From assembly GCA_002327985.1 (NCBI GenBank), contig DCVM01000058.1, positions 1-64,000 of the forward strand: DNA of 64,000 nucleotides. Reading direction: 5' to 3'. Each line of letters opens with the position of its first letter. The stretch's first letter is position 1. A program made the translations under genes and the position numbers. Below, piece by piece: positions 15,401 to 24,046 of this stretch. This stretch comes from Syntrophaceae bacterium UBA2188 (lineage in GTDB: Bacteria; Desulfobacterota; BSN033; UBA1163). The notes beneath the pieces were generated by a model. That model searched no databases and was not told where the DNA came from. It saw only the letters and a program-made list of their open reading frames with translations.

Positions 15401-16405
15401 ATGAAGGCCATGGTCCTTAAAGAAATTTCTCCAATAGAAAAGGAACCCTTGATGATGACAGATTTACCAGATCCAGTACCCAAACCTAAGGAAATATTAG
15501 TAAAGATTTCTGCCTGTGGAATTTGCCATACGGAGCTTGATGAAATCGAGGGAAGGCTCCCACCCACAATTCCGATTGTCCTGGGACACCAGATTGTTGG
15601 AAGAGTGAAAAGATTGGGTTCTGGTGCAACACAATTTAGTTTAGGAGATCGGGTCGGAATTGCTTGGATCCACTCTGCTTGCGGAGAGTGCTCTTTTTGC
15701 AAAACAGGAAAAGAAAATTTATGTCTGCAGTTTCAGGGAACAGGATGCCATACCCATGGTGGTTACGCCCAATACACTACTGTTTCGGAAGACTTTGCCT
15801 ATTTAATCCCTGAAAGATTTTCCGATGCGGAGGCAACTCCCCTTTTATGCGCCGGCGCTATTGGATATCGAGATTTAATTCTTTCCGGAATTAAAAAAGG
15901 CGAAACCTTAGGGCTTTACGGATTTGGAGCCTCTGCTCATATTGTCATTCAGGTAGCGACACATTGGGGTTGCGAGATATTTGTCCTGACAAGAAGCGAG
16001 GAACATCGAGATCTGGCAAAAAAACTGGGAGCCTCCTGGGCAGGTCGACCTGAAGATGAGCCCCCCAAGAAGCTTCATTGCGCGATTGATTTTACCCCGG
16101 TTGGGGAAACAGTGCTTCACGCCTTGAAGGCCTTAGAAAAAGGTGGAAGGTTAATTTTGGCCGTGATTCGGAAGAGAAATCCGATTCCACCTCTCGACTA
16201 CGCCCGGCTCCTCTGGGATGAGAAAGAAATAAAGAGTGTCGCCAATATTACCCGAAGGGATGCTCAAGAATTTCTCCCTCTGGCTGCTAAAATACCAATC
16301 ATTCCTGAATTTCAAGAATTTAAATTAGAAGAAGCCAACCAAGCGCTCAACTTATTAAAAAAAGGGAAAATTCAAGGGGCAGGTGTTTTGAGAATACCAG
16401 ATTAA
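15401..16405 (+). CDS. Zinc-dependent alcohol dehydrogenase (AdhA-like)
   Basis: A 334-residue medium-chain dehydrogenase/reductase. Catalytic zinc site: CGICHTE (Cys, His-Thr), GHQIVG with the glutamate-like region, and a later cysteine region; structural zinc: CGECSFCKTGKENLC, the four-cysteine loop. NAD(P)-binding fold: LGLYGFGASAHIVIQVA, the GxGxxA-type loop, near residues 160-180. This resembles the AdhA/TIGR02822 alcohol dehydrogenase type. The open frame extends 15 residues upstream, but ATG 15401 is the family start. Substrate probably a primary alcohol/aldehyde; context gives no more. Confidence 0.88.
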   Translation: MKAMVLKEISPIEKEPLMMTDLPDPVPKPKEILVKISACGICHTELDEIEGRLPPTIPIVLGHQIVGRVKRLGSGATQFSLGDRVGIAWIHSACGECSFCKTGKENLCLQFQGTGCHTHGGYAQYTTVSEDFAYLIPERFSDAEATPLLCAGAIGYRDLILSGIKKGETLGLYGFGASAHIVIQVATHWGCEIFVLTRSEEHRDLAKKLGASWAGRPEDEPPKKLHCAIDFTPVGETVLHALKALEKGGRLILAVIRKRNPIPPLDYARLLWDEKEIKSVANITRRDAQEFLPLAAKIPIIPEFQEFKLEEANQALNLLKKGKIQGAGVLRIPD

Positions 16406-16481
16406 GAACATATTTAAGGGTTGAAATTCAGCCAAAGCGCTTTTTTCAAATCTAAACTTAGCGGTCAGTAAAAAAGGATGC

Positions 16482-16676
16482 TTAATTTAATTTTTGTCCT
16501 GTGCTTTCTTCTATATGTTCTATTCTTTCCATACTCCACTGGGCAAATGGATCAATATCATCATTAAATGGGATATTTCTCCCCTCTTTGTTGATGCTAC
16601 AATTAAGATCACAACAACCGCCCTTGAGCATGCATTTAGAATCTTGATAGAAGGCGCAGGATACGACAAAAGTCAT
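16482..16676 (-). CDS. Small cysteine-rich protein, function unknown
   Basis: A 64-residue protein with five cysteines in the first 26 residues (SCAFYQDSKCMLKGGCCDLNC), including a CC pair, then an acidic helical tail. The pattern suggests a metal or Fe-S site. AAGGGGATCTCT just before the ATG is a good ribosome site. I do not know a named family. Alternative explanation: chance ORF; the ribosome site and cysteine order argue against that. Confidence 0.5.
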   Translation of the reverse strand: MTFVVSCAFYQDSKCMLKGGCCDLNCSINKEGRNIPFNDDIDPFAQWSMERIEHIEESTGQKLN

Positions 16677-17063
16677 AGAGATCCCCTTTATGAAAGGCTA
16701 ATCTGAATTAAGCAATACTTGTGCCAACCCATTGGGAGTATAACCCATTGATTATTATATAATTTTTTATGAGTGCATTTTCGTATATTTTTGAACTGGA
16801 ATTTTTATAACCATCGAAGACAAATTTGAACTGCCACGATCATTGTGACTTCAAATACAGGAGGCTTTTTTCAGAATCTATATGAAAAATTTTGACAAAT
16901 TGCCATTCCCTGACAAAATTTGCTCAAATACCGAATAAAACAGATTATTGCAATTTTGTTAATCAATTGATATTCTTTACGTATTCCAGTTCGATGTTCT
17001 GGCTTGATTTTTGCTCTAATTAAAAAAATGAACCAATATAAGAACTCTTGGAGGGTCTTTAAG
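16677..17063. other. AT-rich regulatory gap
   Basis: A 387-base AT-rich stretch with no gene between the divergent small cysteine-rich gene and the FecR gene. It contains a candidate sigma-54 promoter (17000-17014) and a weak TTGACA at 16892-16897 without a good -10 box. Confidence 0.6.
17000..17014 (+). promoter_or_regulatory. Candidate sigma-54 promoter of the FecR-OmpA-CHASE2 operon
   Basis: TGGC (17000-17003), seven bases, then TTGC (17011-17014), which is the -24/-12 spacing of RpoN promoters (TGGCACGN4TTGC). The start point would fall near 17026, before the GGAGGG ribosome site at about 17049 and ATG at 17064. No activator gene is adjacent. Confidence 0.45.
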
Positions 17064-17543
17064 ATGAACCGAATAAGTCTTAAAATGTTGCTTCTTCATT
17101 TGGCCATTGTTTCCCTTCTCCTACCTGTCTTTATCGGGGTTTCGCCTTCAGATGCCTCTCCTTCTATTGCAAGCATCAAGAAGGTGGGCGGGACGGCGAG
17201 TATTGTCAGACAGGGACATACCATCCCGGCAATGATTGGACTCGAAATCTTGGAAAATGATACCATCCGTACTGGTCGTGATGGGTCCATTGGCATTGTA
17301 TTTAACGACGACACCTTTTTATCATTAGGCCCTAACAGCATCTTGGTCATAGACGAGTTTATATTTGCTCCGAGACAGAGGAATTTTTCGATCGTCCTTA
17401 GGATGCTGAAGGGAACAGCCGCCTATCTCTCAGGACTTATCTCAAAGCTTGCACCGGAGTCGGCATATTTTAAGACCCCGACTGCTTCCATAGGGATTAG
17501 AGGAACGAAATTCGCTGTGAAAGTAGAGGGAGAGATAGAATAA
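17064..17543 (+). CDS. FecR-domain exported protein
   Basis: A 159-residue periplasmic protein with a signal peptide (residues 1-31, SDASPS). FecR-type core: KKVGGTASIVRQGHTIPAMIGLEILENDTIRTGRDGSIGIVFNDDTFLSLGPNSILVIDEFIFAP, then MLKGTAAYLSG and FKTPTASIGIRGTKFAV, the conserved ending. Such proteins occur with OmpA-type lipoproteins and CHASE2-containing signalling enzymes in Desulfobacterota and others, as here. The upstream frame (from 17004) overlaps the leader; ATG 17064 with GGAGGG at the right distance is chosen. It probably presents an envelope signal to the CHASE2 receptor. Confidence 0.88.
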   Translation: MNRISLKMLLLHLAIVSLLLPVFIGVSPSDASPSIASIKKVGGTASIVRQGHTIPAMIGLEILENDTIRTGRDGSIGIVFNDDTFLSLGPNSILVIDEFIFAPRQRNFSIVLRMLKGTAAYLSGLISKLAPESAYFKTPTASIGIRGTKFAVKVEGEIE

Positions 17544-17577
17544 GGACAGTCTGCAGTAAGGAGAGCTGGGCATATCG

Positions 17578-18201
17578 ATGAAGCAGTGGAGTCATGTTCT
17601 TTTTGTTTGGATTTTTTTTTGCCTCCTGACTGGATGTGGTGCACACCGAGCAAAACGAGATCTGATCGTCCTTTTACCTGATCCGGATGGCAAGGGAGGG
17701 GCCATCACGGTGACCACCAAGGGAGGTACTCAGATCGTTGACCATCCTGGGTACGCTACCGAGATTGAAGATCCCAATAAACCGCCGACTGCTCCCAAAC
17801 CATTAGAAGCAAAAGAAATCAAAGATATTTTCGGTCCAGCCCTTGCGGCGCAGCCGGACCCGGCGGACCGATATATCCTATTCATACTCTACTTTGAACA
17901 TGATACCATTAAACTGACCCATGAATCCAAGGGTCTTCTGCCAGAAGTTTCGAGAACGATCAAGACCCGTAAATCAAACGAAGTCTATGTGGTGGGTCAT
18001 ACCGATCTTGTAGGAACAGAGGCATACAACATTGAACTTTCCTCGAAACGCGCAAACCACATCCGAGATTGGCTCATTTCCAGCGGCATCAAACCGAGCA
18101 CCTTGTTCATTTTATTTTATGGCAAGGCAAGGCCTCTGGTACCTACCAAAGACGAAACCCCTGAGCCCCGTAATCGGAGAGTTGAAGTACTTATCAGATG
18201 A
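17578..18201 (+). CDS. OmpA-family lipoprotein
   Basis: A 207-residue lipoprotein: signal peptide with lipobox LTGC (Cys20). The C-terminal OmpA domain (FEHDTIKLTHESKG, VVGHTDLVGTEAYNIELSSKRANHI, RNRRVEVLI) is peptidoglycan-binding; the middle is proline- and glycine-rich. The gene follows the FecR gene by 34 bases and overlaps the CHASE2 gene by 4 bases, making a three-gene unit. It likely connects the outer membrane or wall to the FecR/CHASE2 sensor. Confidence 0.88.
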   Translation: MKQWSHVLFVWIFFCLLTGCGAHRAKRDLIVLLPDPDGKGGAITVTTKGGTQIVDHPGYATEIEDPNKPPTAPKPLEAKEIKDIFGPALAAQPDPADRYILFILYFEHDTIKLTHESKGLLPEVSRTIKTRKSNEVYVVGHTDLVGTEAYNIELSSKRANHIRDWLISSGIKPSTLFILFYGKARPLVPTKDETPEPRNRRVEVLIR

Positions 18202-20210
18202 CTCATACACTTTTTTTAAGGAAGAAAAAACCGATCTATAGAAGAGATCGGAGAGATAGGCCACGTTTCTTTCTTTATGGTATCCTTATCTCCGTTTTTC
18301 TGTTCATAGTCAGTCTTGCCAAACCCACTCTGATTGACTTCCTTCACAACCGAATCTACGACACCCTGTTGTCCACCGTCGCAGGTGAACCTTCTTCTAT
18401 ACCTGTCATTGTCGACATCGATGAAAAAAGCCTGCGCCAATATGGCCAATGGCCTTGGCCACGCTACCGAGTAGCAATCTTAATAGAAAAACTTAGGGCA
18501 TTGGGAGCCTCGACCATCGGTCTGGATATGCTGTTCGCAGAGGAAGACAGAACTTCGATGGCTACGATTAGAAAAGAGGTTCTACGTGACTTTGGAGTTG
18601 ATCTCGGATTTAGAGAAGTTCCTCCGGATCTCAGGGATAGTGATCAGAGATTAGCGGATGCTCTTTCAAAAGGAAAGGTTGTATTAGGCTACCAATTTCT
18701 CTTTGAAGAAGATTCCGTTACCGACCACTGTCTGTTACATTCAATACAGGTTAACAAGCTGGGGCACGGGATAGAAAAAGAGAACTCCGCCGTTTTCATG
18801 AATGCTCGTGGTGTATCGTGTAACCTAAAAATGCTTTCCCAGGCTGCAGGTTCATCGGGTTTTTTTAATGTTTCACCGGATCCAGATGGCATCCTGAGGC
18901 GGGTGCCGCTAATCATTGAATATCAGGGCAGATTCTATCCAAGCCTTGCATTGGCCACGCTGATGCAGTCTCTGAGTGTGAACGATATCCTCCTGAAAAC
19001 AGAGCACACCGGTGGGGAGTTCTTATGCCTGAATAAAGCAATGATTCCTCTTACTTCAAAAGGGAATATGCTCGTTCGTTTTCGAGGCAAAAGTAACACC
19101 TTCAACTATATCTCAGCCGCAGATATCCTCTCTGATCATATTCCAAAAGGGGAAATAGAAGGAAAAATCGTTTTTGTAGGAACCTCTGCACCGGGGATGA
19201 AAGAGTTCAAATCCACCCCTTTTGACCCCATTTTTCCGGGCGTGGAGATTCATGCAACAGTCGTTGATAATATCTTCAAAAAGGACTTCCTCTCACGGCC
19301 GAAGTGGGCCCTGGGTTTGGAATCTCTTATGGCTTTAGGATTAGGTTTTTTGTCGACGCTGATTCTCGTTTGGACCGGAGCCGGTTGGAGTTCGCTCTTC
19401 CTGGGAGGCGCTGGGGTGTGTGTCTGGCAAGCCTCAGCGTGGATGTTTCGAAATGAAAGCATCTTTATCTCACCGGTCTTACCCATTGCGGTTCTGGCAT
19501 GTAACTTCTCGTTACTGACTTTTCTCAAATTCTGGCATGAGGAGAAAAGGGCAAGAGAGCGCACTCGCGAACTGGTGATGGTTCAGGAAGCCGCCATTGA
19601 GAGTATGTCCTCGCTGACTGAAACGAGGGATCCAGATACCGGAGGGCATATCAAACGCACTCAAACCTATATCGAACTCCTCGCCGAGCACTTGAAGGAT
19701 CAACCCAAATTCAAAGAATTCTTGGATAATGAAACCATTGACCTCTTATGCAAATCCGCTCCACTGCATGATATCGGGAAAGTGGGGGTCTCAGACCAAA
19801 TCTTGCTTAAGCCTGGTAAACTGACCGAACAAGAATTTGAAGCAATGAAGAAGCATACACTTTATGGCCGTGATACCATTCTTGCTGCAGAAAGAAAGCT
19901 GGGCAACACCTCTTTTCTAAGGTTTGCCAGAGAGATTGCCTATACCCACCATGAAAGATGGGATGGTTCCGGATATCCGGAAGGTCTTAAGGGGAACCAA
20001 ATCCCAATACCGGGCAGGCTCATGGCCCTGGCAGACACCTATGATGCATTGACCAGTAAACGCATCTACAAATCTCAGTTCGCCCATGAAGACGCCGTCC
20101 AAATCATCGTGAAAGCCAGAGGGTCACAATTTGATCCAGACGTCGTGGATGCCTTTTTTAAAGTTAAAGAGGATTTCCGCCAGATCGCCTTGAGATATGC
20201 CGACCCATAA
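18198..20210 (+). CDS. CHASE2-HD-GYP transmembrane signalling protein
   Basis: A 670-residue inner-membrane protein. TM1 near residues 24-42, then a periplasmic CHASE2 domain of about 320 residues (VIVDIDEKSLRQYGQWPWPRYRVAILIEKL, STIGLDMLFAEEDR, GKIVFVGTSAPGMKEFKSTPFDPIFPGVEIHATVVDNI), three further TM helices around residues 370-440, and a C-terminal HD-GYP domain (SAPLHDIGKVGVSDQILLKPGK, THHERWDGSGYPEGLKG, ADTYDALTSKRIYK). Predicted to degrade cyclic di-GMP in response to an envelope signal. Most described FecR/CHASE2 neighbours carry an adenylate cyclase output; here it is HD-GYP. Start overlaps the lipoprotein stop (ATGA). Confidence 0.92.
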   Translation: MTHTLFLRKKKPIYRRDRRDRPRFFLYGILISVFLFIVSLAKPTLIDFLHNRIYDTLLSTVAGEPSSIPVIVDIDEKSLRQYGQWPWPRYRVAILIEKLRALGASTIGLDMLFAEEDRTSMATIRKEVLRDFGVDLGFREVPPDLRDSDQRLADALSKGKVVLGYQFLFEEDSVTDHCLLHSIQVNKLGHGIEKENSAVFMNARGVSCNLKMLSQAAGSSGFFNVSPDPDGILRRVPLIIEYQGRFYPSLALATLMQSLSVNDILLKTEHTGGEFLCLNKAMIPLTSKGNMLVRFRGKSNTFNYISAADILSDHIPKGEIEGKIVFVGTSAPGMKEFKSTPFDPIFPGVEIHATVVDNIFKKDFLSRPKWALGLESLMALGLGFLSTLILVWTGAGWSSLFLGGAGVCVWQASAWMFRNESIFISPVLPIAVLACNFSLLTFLKFWHEEKRARERTRELVMVQEAAIESMSSLTETRDPDTGGHIKRTQTYIELLAEHLKDQPKFKEFLDNETIDLLCKSAPLHDIGKVGVSDQILLKPGKLTEQEFEAMKKHTLYGRDTILAAERKLGNTSFLRFAREIAYTHHERWDGSGYPEGLKGNQIPIPGRLMALADTYDALTSKRIYKSQFAHEDAVQIIVKARGSQFDPDVVDAFFKVKEDFRQIALRYADP

Positions 20211-20280
20211 GAAGCCACATTGGTTTTATATGAAGTATTTCAATGGAAGACCCAAAAGAGGAACAATTTCTTTTAAAAAT

Positions 20281-20790
20281 TCATCGAATCCCATGATCTT
20301 TTTCAAGGTCCAGTAACCGCCTTTTTATCTTAATCCCATGACCAAATCCACCCAAACCACCGTTGCTCTCAATCACCCTGTGACAGGGAATGATCAAGGG
20401 AACAGAATTTTGCCCATTGGCATTCCCGACCGCTCGAAAGGCCTTCGGATGGCCAATCGCCTTCGCAATTTCTTTATAGGATCGCGTCTGGCCATAAGGG
20501 ATTTTGGCCAGGGCTGACCAAACCTTTTTCTGGAAGGGAGTCCCCTTTATATCCAATTTACAATCAAAACGTTTTAGATCACCTGTCAAATATTTCCTGA
20601 GTTGATTCATCACATCTCTATTTTTTTGGTCATCCCTGATAAGCTGACCTGGATATTTATCCTTCAATCTTTTCAGAAAAGTTTTTTCTGATTTAAGAAA
20701 GTCCACCATGCAAACACCTCTCTCTGTCGAGGCAACAAACACCTTCTTCAAGAGGGATGAGTCGAAAGAAGAGTAATAGATCTTTCCCAT
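20281..20790 (-). CDS. ogt: Methylated-DNA-protein cysteine methyltransferase
   Basis: A 169-residue protein with the active-site motif IPCHRVI (Cys near residue 138) and the upstream KIPYGQTRSYKEIAKAIGHPKAFRAVGNANGQN helix-turn-helix and arginine finger. This is the Ogt/Ada-C suicide enzyme that removes O6-methylguanine adducts by methyl transfer to its own cysteine. N-terminal domain is the short Ogt type. Monocistronic, convergent with the CHASE2 gene. Confidence 0.95.
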   Translation of the reverse strand: MGKIYYSSFDSSLLKKVFVASTERGVCMVDFLKSEKTFLKRLKDKYPGQLIRDDQKNRDVMNQLRKYLTGDLKRFDCKLDIKGTPFQKKVWSALAKIPYGQTRSYKEIAKAIGHPKAFRAVGNANGQNSVPLIIPCHRVIESNGGLGGFGHGIKIKRRLLDLEKDHGIR

Positions 20791-20819
20791 ATTAACCTCT
20801 CAATTTAGATTAGTGACTT

Positions 20820-20940
20820 AAAATTCCAAATTGCAAATCCCAAACTCCAAACAAATTCCAAACCCCAATCACCAATGACCGAAACAATTTTGTTTGGAAT
20901 TTCGGCCATCGGAGCTTATTGGGAATTTGGTGCTTGTGAT
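20820..20940. repeat. AAATTCCAAA / TTTGGAATTT inverted repeats
   Basis: CCAAACAAATTCCAAA pairs with TTTGTTTGGAATTTCGG about 50 bases later, and further TTGGGAATTTGGTGCTTGTG units follow into the end of the next gene (its last residues derive from the repeat). Related CTTGGGGTTTGGTGCTT strings are at about 49327-49345. Confidence 0.5.
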
Positions 20941-21968
20941 TTGGTGCTTATACAATAGTGTGCAGCTCTCACCAGTCCCATGGGTCCGGTCATCATGGTA
21001 TTTCCACCAGGAGCGGCATAGATGAATTTAATTGAAGTTCCCTTAAAAAGGTCACGGTTTGGACCCGTTACGATCACCGACACATCTCCATGAAAAGGGT
21101 GAAGGGTGATCGCCCCATGCCCATTCTCATCAAAAACCTTCTTTCCGCTTAACTCACCTCGAACCAGGAGTCTCAAATCATCTTCCAATTTTTTTGGAGT
21201 TAGTTCATGGGTGTGATGCTCATAGAGCGCCTCAATCTTCCTTTCTAGCAGTAAAGCCGCAATGGTGTGTCCATTCCCCACATTGACGACCAGAGAAGGA
21301 CCGGGGACTTCGTCAAGACAACCCAATATGGCGGAAAAACAGGTATCCATCACTATCACTGCCACTGAGGAAGCTCTTTTCGCTGCGGCAACGGCTGATT
21401 TCATCCTGAGGTAATAGTCTGGAATCGAACCCTCTAAAAAGTGAAACGCCTCAGGTCGGTTATCTTCCCGAAGCATTCTCTCCATATTTTCAAAGCGAAA
21501 AGCCCTGTCTGAAACCCCTTTGGGTGAAACACCGTGATCCTGAACCGCAATGGCCATGATATCCACTTTGAGATCCTCTCCGAAATTTGAAAGGAATTGT
21601 CCAAGCAATGATAGATTGACTTCTCGGATTTCCATCTCTTCAAAATGGTCAGCTCCAGGTCTCTTCCCCACCTCAATCCCCATGGATTTGACCTCATCCA
21701 GATCATTGCGAATGGAATAGGCCGCAGACTCCTCCATCACCACACGATACCCCTTTTGAATATGGCGGAGGATTTCCCTGCCAAGGGAACCCCCTCCAAT
21801 CGTATCCCCATAGATATAGACATGGTTTTTGATTTTTTTTAATATCTCAGCAAAATATTTGGAGGGGGTAGGAAGGACAAAGCTGATACAATTTTCAATC
21901 TTTTTCTCTGAATCATAAAGGAGAATATCCTGAGTGCCAGCACCGATATCAATCGCAAGAATCTTCAT
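20916..21968 (-). CDS. DUF1786 family protein (ASKHA-like)
   Basis: A 350-residue protein of the DUF1786 family. The N-terminus MKILAIDIGAGTQDILLYDSEKKIENCI has the sugar-kinase/actin-type phosphate loop (DIGAGTQD), and the later VVNVGNGHTIAAL and PGGNTMMTGPMGLVRAAHYC stretches resemble the adenosine-binding regions of the ASKHA fold. Database names call it putative pyruvate formate-lyase activating enzyme-like, but there is no radical SAM motif. Function unknown. The last residues run into the repeat, so the C-terminal end may be variable. Next gene upstream is RtcB. Confidence 0.85.
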   Translation of the reverse strand: MKILAIDIGAGTQDILLYDSEKKIENCISFVLPTPSKYFAEILKKIKNHVYIYGDTIGGGSLGREILRHIQKGYRVVMEESAAYSIRNDLDEVKSMGIEVGKRPGADHFEEMEIREVNLSLLGQFLSNFGEDLKVDIMAIAVQDHGVSPKGVSDRAFRFENMERMLREDNRPEAFHFLEGSIPDYYLRMKSAVAAAKRASSVAVIVMDTCFSAILGCLDEVPGPSLVVNVGNGHTIAALLLERKIEALYEHHTHELTPKKLEDDLRLLVRGELSGKKVFDENGHGAITLHPFHGDVSVIVTGPNRDLFKGTSIKFIYAAPGGNTMMTGPMGLVRAAHYCISTKSQAPNSQ

Positions 21969-22062
21969 GTTGGCTTATGGCTTATAGCAGATTGCATATG
22001 GCTAACTGCCTTCTACCTTTCATTTTTGCTATTCGCTATCTGCTATTAGCTATTTGCTATGA
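21969..22062. repeat. Second GCTAT-rich repeat tract
   Basis: GGCTTATGGCTTATAGCAG at one end and GCTATTCGCTATCTGCTATT at the other; the same composition and order as 8318-8412, again between two minus-strand genes. Confidence 0.6.
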
Positions 22063-22063
22063 T

Positions 22064-23518
22064 TTATCCCTTAATCACTCCCATCGGGACAAGCTTGACC
22101 ACTTTTCGGCTGATGCCGGCATGATGAACCACATCTACTACATCATTGACATCTTTATATGCATCGGAGATCTCTTCGACAAGGGTTCCCTGGCTTGCCC
22201 CCTTTACAACAATACCTTTATCTTCCAATTCCCTTGCAATCGCTCTCCCTTTAGCCGCTTTAATGGCTTGATGCCGGCTCATCACCCGACCCGCTCCATG
22301 GCAGGTGCTTCCGAAGGTTTCTTCCATCGCTCTCTCTGTCCCCACCAATACATAGGAACATCTACCCATATCCCCTGGGATGAGAACCGGTTGGCCGATG
22401 GACTGGTAATCGGATGGAATATCTGGATGATGTGGAGGGAAGGCCCGGGTCGCCCCTTTTCGGTGGACACAGAGCTTCTTTTTCTTTCCGTTCACCGTAT
22501 GCGTTTCAATTTTAGCAATATTGTGACAGACATCATAGATCAAATCCAATCTTAAATCTTTTTGGCTTTTCTGAAAAACTTGTTCAAAGGTCTCCCTCAC
22601 CCAGTGGGTGATCATCTGCCGATTGGTAAAAGCAAAATTGGCGGCACAGGCCATCGCCTCGAGATATTCTTTTCCTTCAGACGAAGAAACAGGGGCACAA
22701 CAGAGTTGAGGATCTGGAAGTTCGATTTGATGTTTTCTGGTAGCATTCATCATGACACGGATGTAATCATCACAAACCTGGTGGCCTAACCCTCGTGAAC
22801 CTGTATGGATAATAATGGTGACCTGATCTTTATATAGCCCCAGCGTTCGAGCAATGGCCTCATCAAAGACCTCAGCCACATACCCCGCTTCAACAAAATG
22901 ATTTCCAGAACCCAAGGTCCCCAATTGTGCCCTACCCCTTTCCATTGCTTTTTCAGAGACGCGATCTGGATTAGCTCCCTCGATGCATCCATGTTCCTCA
23001 ATGTGTTCAAGGTCTTCTGCTGAACCAAAACCTTTTTCTATGGCCCACTTGGCCCCCTTTTTAAGGACCCGCCTCTCTTCCTCCCGATTCAATTTGAGAT
23101 CCTTCCTATGGGACCCTACACCTGAAGGAATGTTGATGAAGAGGCCTTCCACTAACTCCTTTATTCTTCCCTGGATGTCGGTGCGGCTCAGACCTGAGCG
23201 CATCAATCGGACCCCTCAGTTGATGTCGTAACCCACCCCTCCTGGAGAAACGATTCCCTCCTCCATATCGAAGGCGGCCACCCCTCCAATAGGAAAACCA
23301 TAACCCCAGTGGATATCCGGCATGGCCAAGGAATGGCCCACAATTCCTGGAAGCCATGCCACATTAGCCACTTGAACCAGACTTTGGTCCTTGCGGATAT
23401 CGGTGAACAACCGCTCATCAGAATAGATGATCCCATCGGTTCTCATCTTTCCTTCTCGAGGAATTCGCCACCGATAATCATCTATCTTCTGGATTTTGAT
23501 CTTTTCTTCTGGCGTCAT
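22064..23518 (-). CDS. rtcB: RtcB RNA ligase with selenocysteine (in-frame UGA) at the metal-binding cysteine
   Basis: Two adjacent frames are joined across one TGA (23218-23216) to give 484 residues, the normal RtcB length. The first part ends [11 protein letters not shown], then TGA, then [10 protein letters not shown]; in long-form RtcB this reads DINCGVRL, and that cysteine (Cys98 in Pyrococcus, Cys122 in human) binds the catalytic metal. UGA codes for residue 101 if the ATG at 23518 (GGGAG upstream) is used. A SECIS-like hairpin follows (23182-23202). Other RtcB marks are intact: [41 protein letters not shown]. RtcB joins 2',3'-cyclic phosphate or 3'-phosphate RNA ends to 5'-hydroxyl ends with GTP. 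Archease, its cofactor, is the next gene upstream. Confidence 0.85.
23182..23218 (-). promoter_or_regulatory. Bacterial SECIS element in rtcB
   Basis: Reading after UGA (23218-23216): 13 bases, then TGCG-CTCA (23202-23195), loop GGTC (23194-23191), TGAG, a bulged C, CGCA (23190-23182). That is an eight-pair stem with a GG-starting four-base loop beginning 22 bases after the UGA, inside known bSECIS limits. The apical CAGGTCTG equals the loop region of the E. coli fdhF SECIS as I remember it. Confidence 0.75.
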
Positions 23519-23563
23519 CGGGTTGACTCCCATTGTTTGGTGTTTATCGGTTATCGTGATCTA

Positions 23564-23980
23564 TTAAAGATCCAGGATAATCTGTGCCCTCCAGCCTCGA
23601 TTCTCTCTTTTAACCTGAATTTGATGGTAGGTCACGGCTTTCACCTCTGTTTTGATCGCATGGACCCCCTCCTCATAAAGCTCTCCTTTCACGATCGCCT
23701 TCAGGCCACTCTCTCCAAGCGATTCCACTTTGAAACTTTTAAAGAGGAGATGCTCTACATCATGAAGGTAGAGGAGTTCGCTCAACCAATCTACCATCAG
23801 GCGATCCAAACTCTCTCCTCCAATATGAATCTGTCTTTCGATCCGGCCTCTTACTTTTCGCAAATCCGTGATGAGGTGGAAGAACGCCTTCCCAGCATTC
23901 TCGAAAAGAGCCTTAAGATTTTCACCATGAACGATGATGCCAATATCCGCCGTATGATCCAAAATCTCATACCGCTTCAT
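23564..23980 (-). CDS. Archease
   Basis: A 138-residue archease family protein: MKRYEILDHTADIGIIVHGENLKALFENAGKAFF, the conserved N-terminus with the DHTADIG motif, and VDWLSELLYLHDVEHLLFKSF and KAVTYHQIQVK in the middle and C-terminal parts. Archease binds metal and accelerates the guanylylation and turnover of RtcB. Adjacent to rtcB on the same strand, 45 bases apart, supporting a common operon. Confidence 0.93.
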   Translation of the reverse strand: MKRYEILDHTADIGIIVHGENLKALFENAGKAFFHLITDLRKVRGRIERQIHIGGESLDRLMVDWLSELLYLHDVEHLLFKSFKVESLGESGLKAIVKGELYEEGVHAIKTEVKAVTYHQIQVKRENRGWRAQIILDL

Positions 23981-24046
23981 CGTTGTCCTGTCCTTTTCTA
24001 AATGGATGGCCTCTTCGTCTGTTTATCCCCCTTAATGAAATCGGAG

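Noticed and set aside
23216..23533. RtcB as a pseudogene split by a nonsense mutation
   Set aside because: The only interruption is TGA at the invariant Cys position, the SECIS-like hairpin has the right place and loop, both halves are otherwise well preserved, and another UGA/SECIS gene is nearby.
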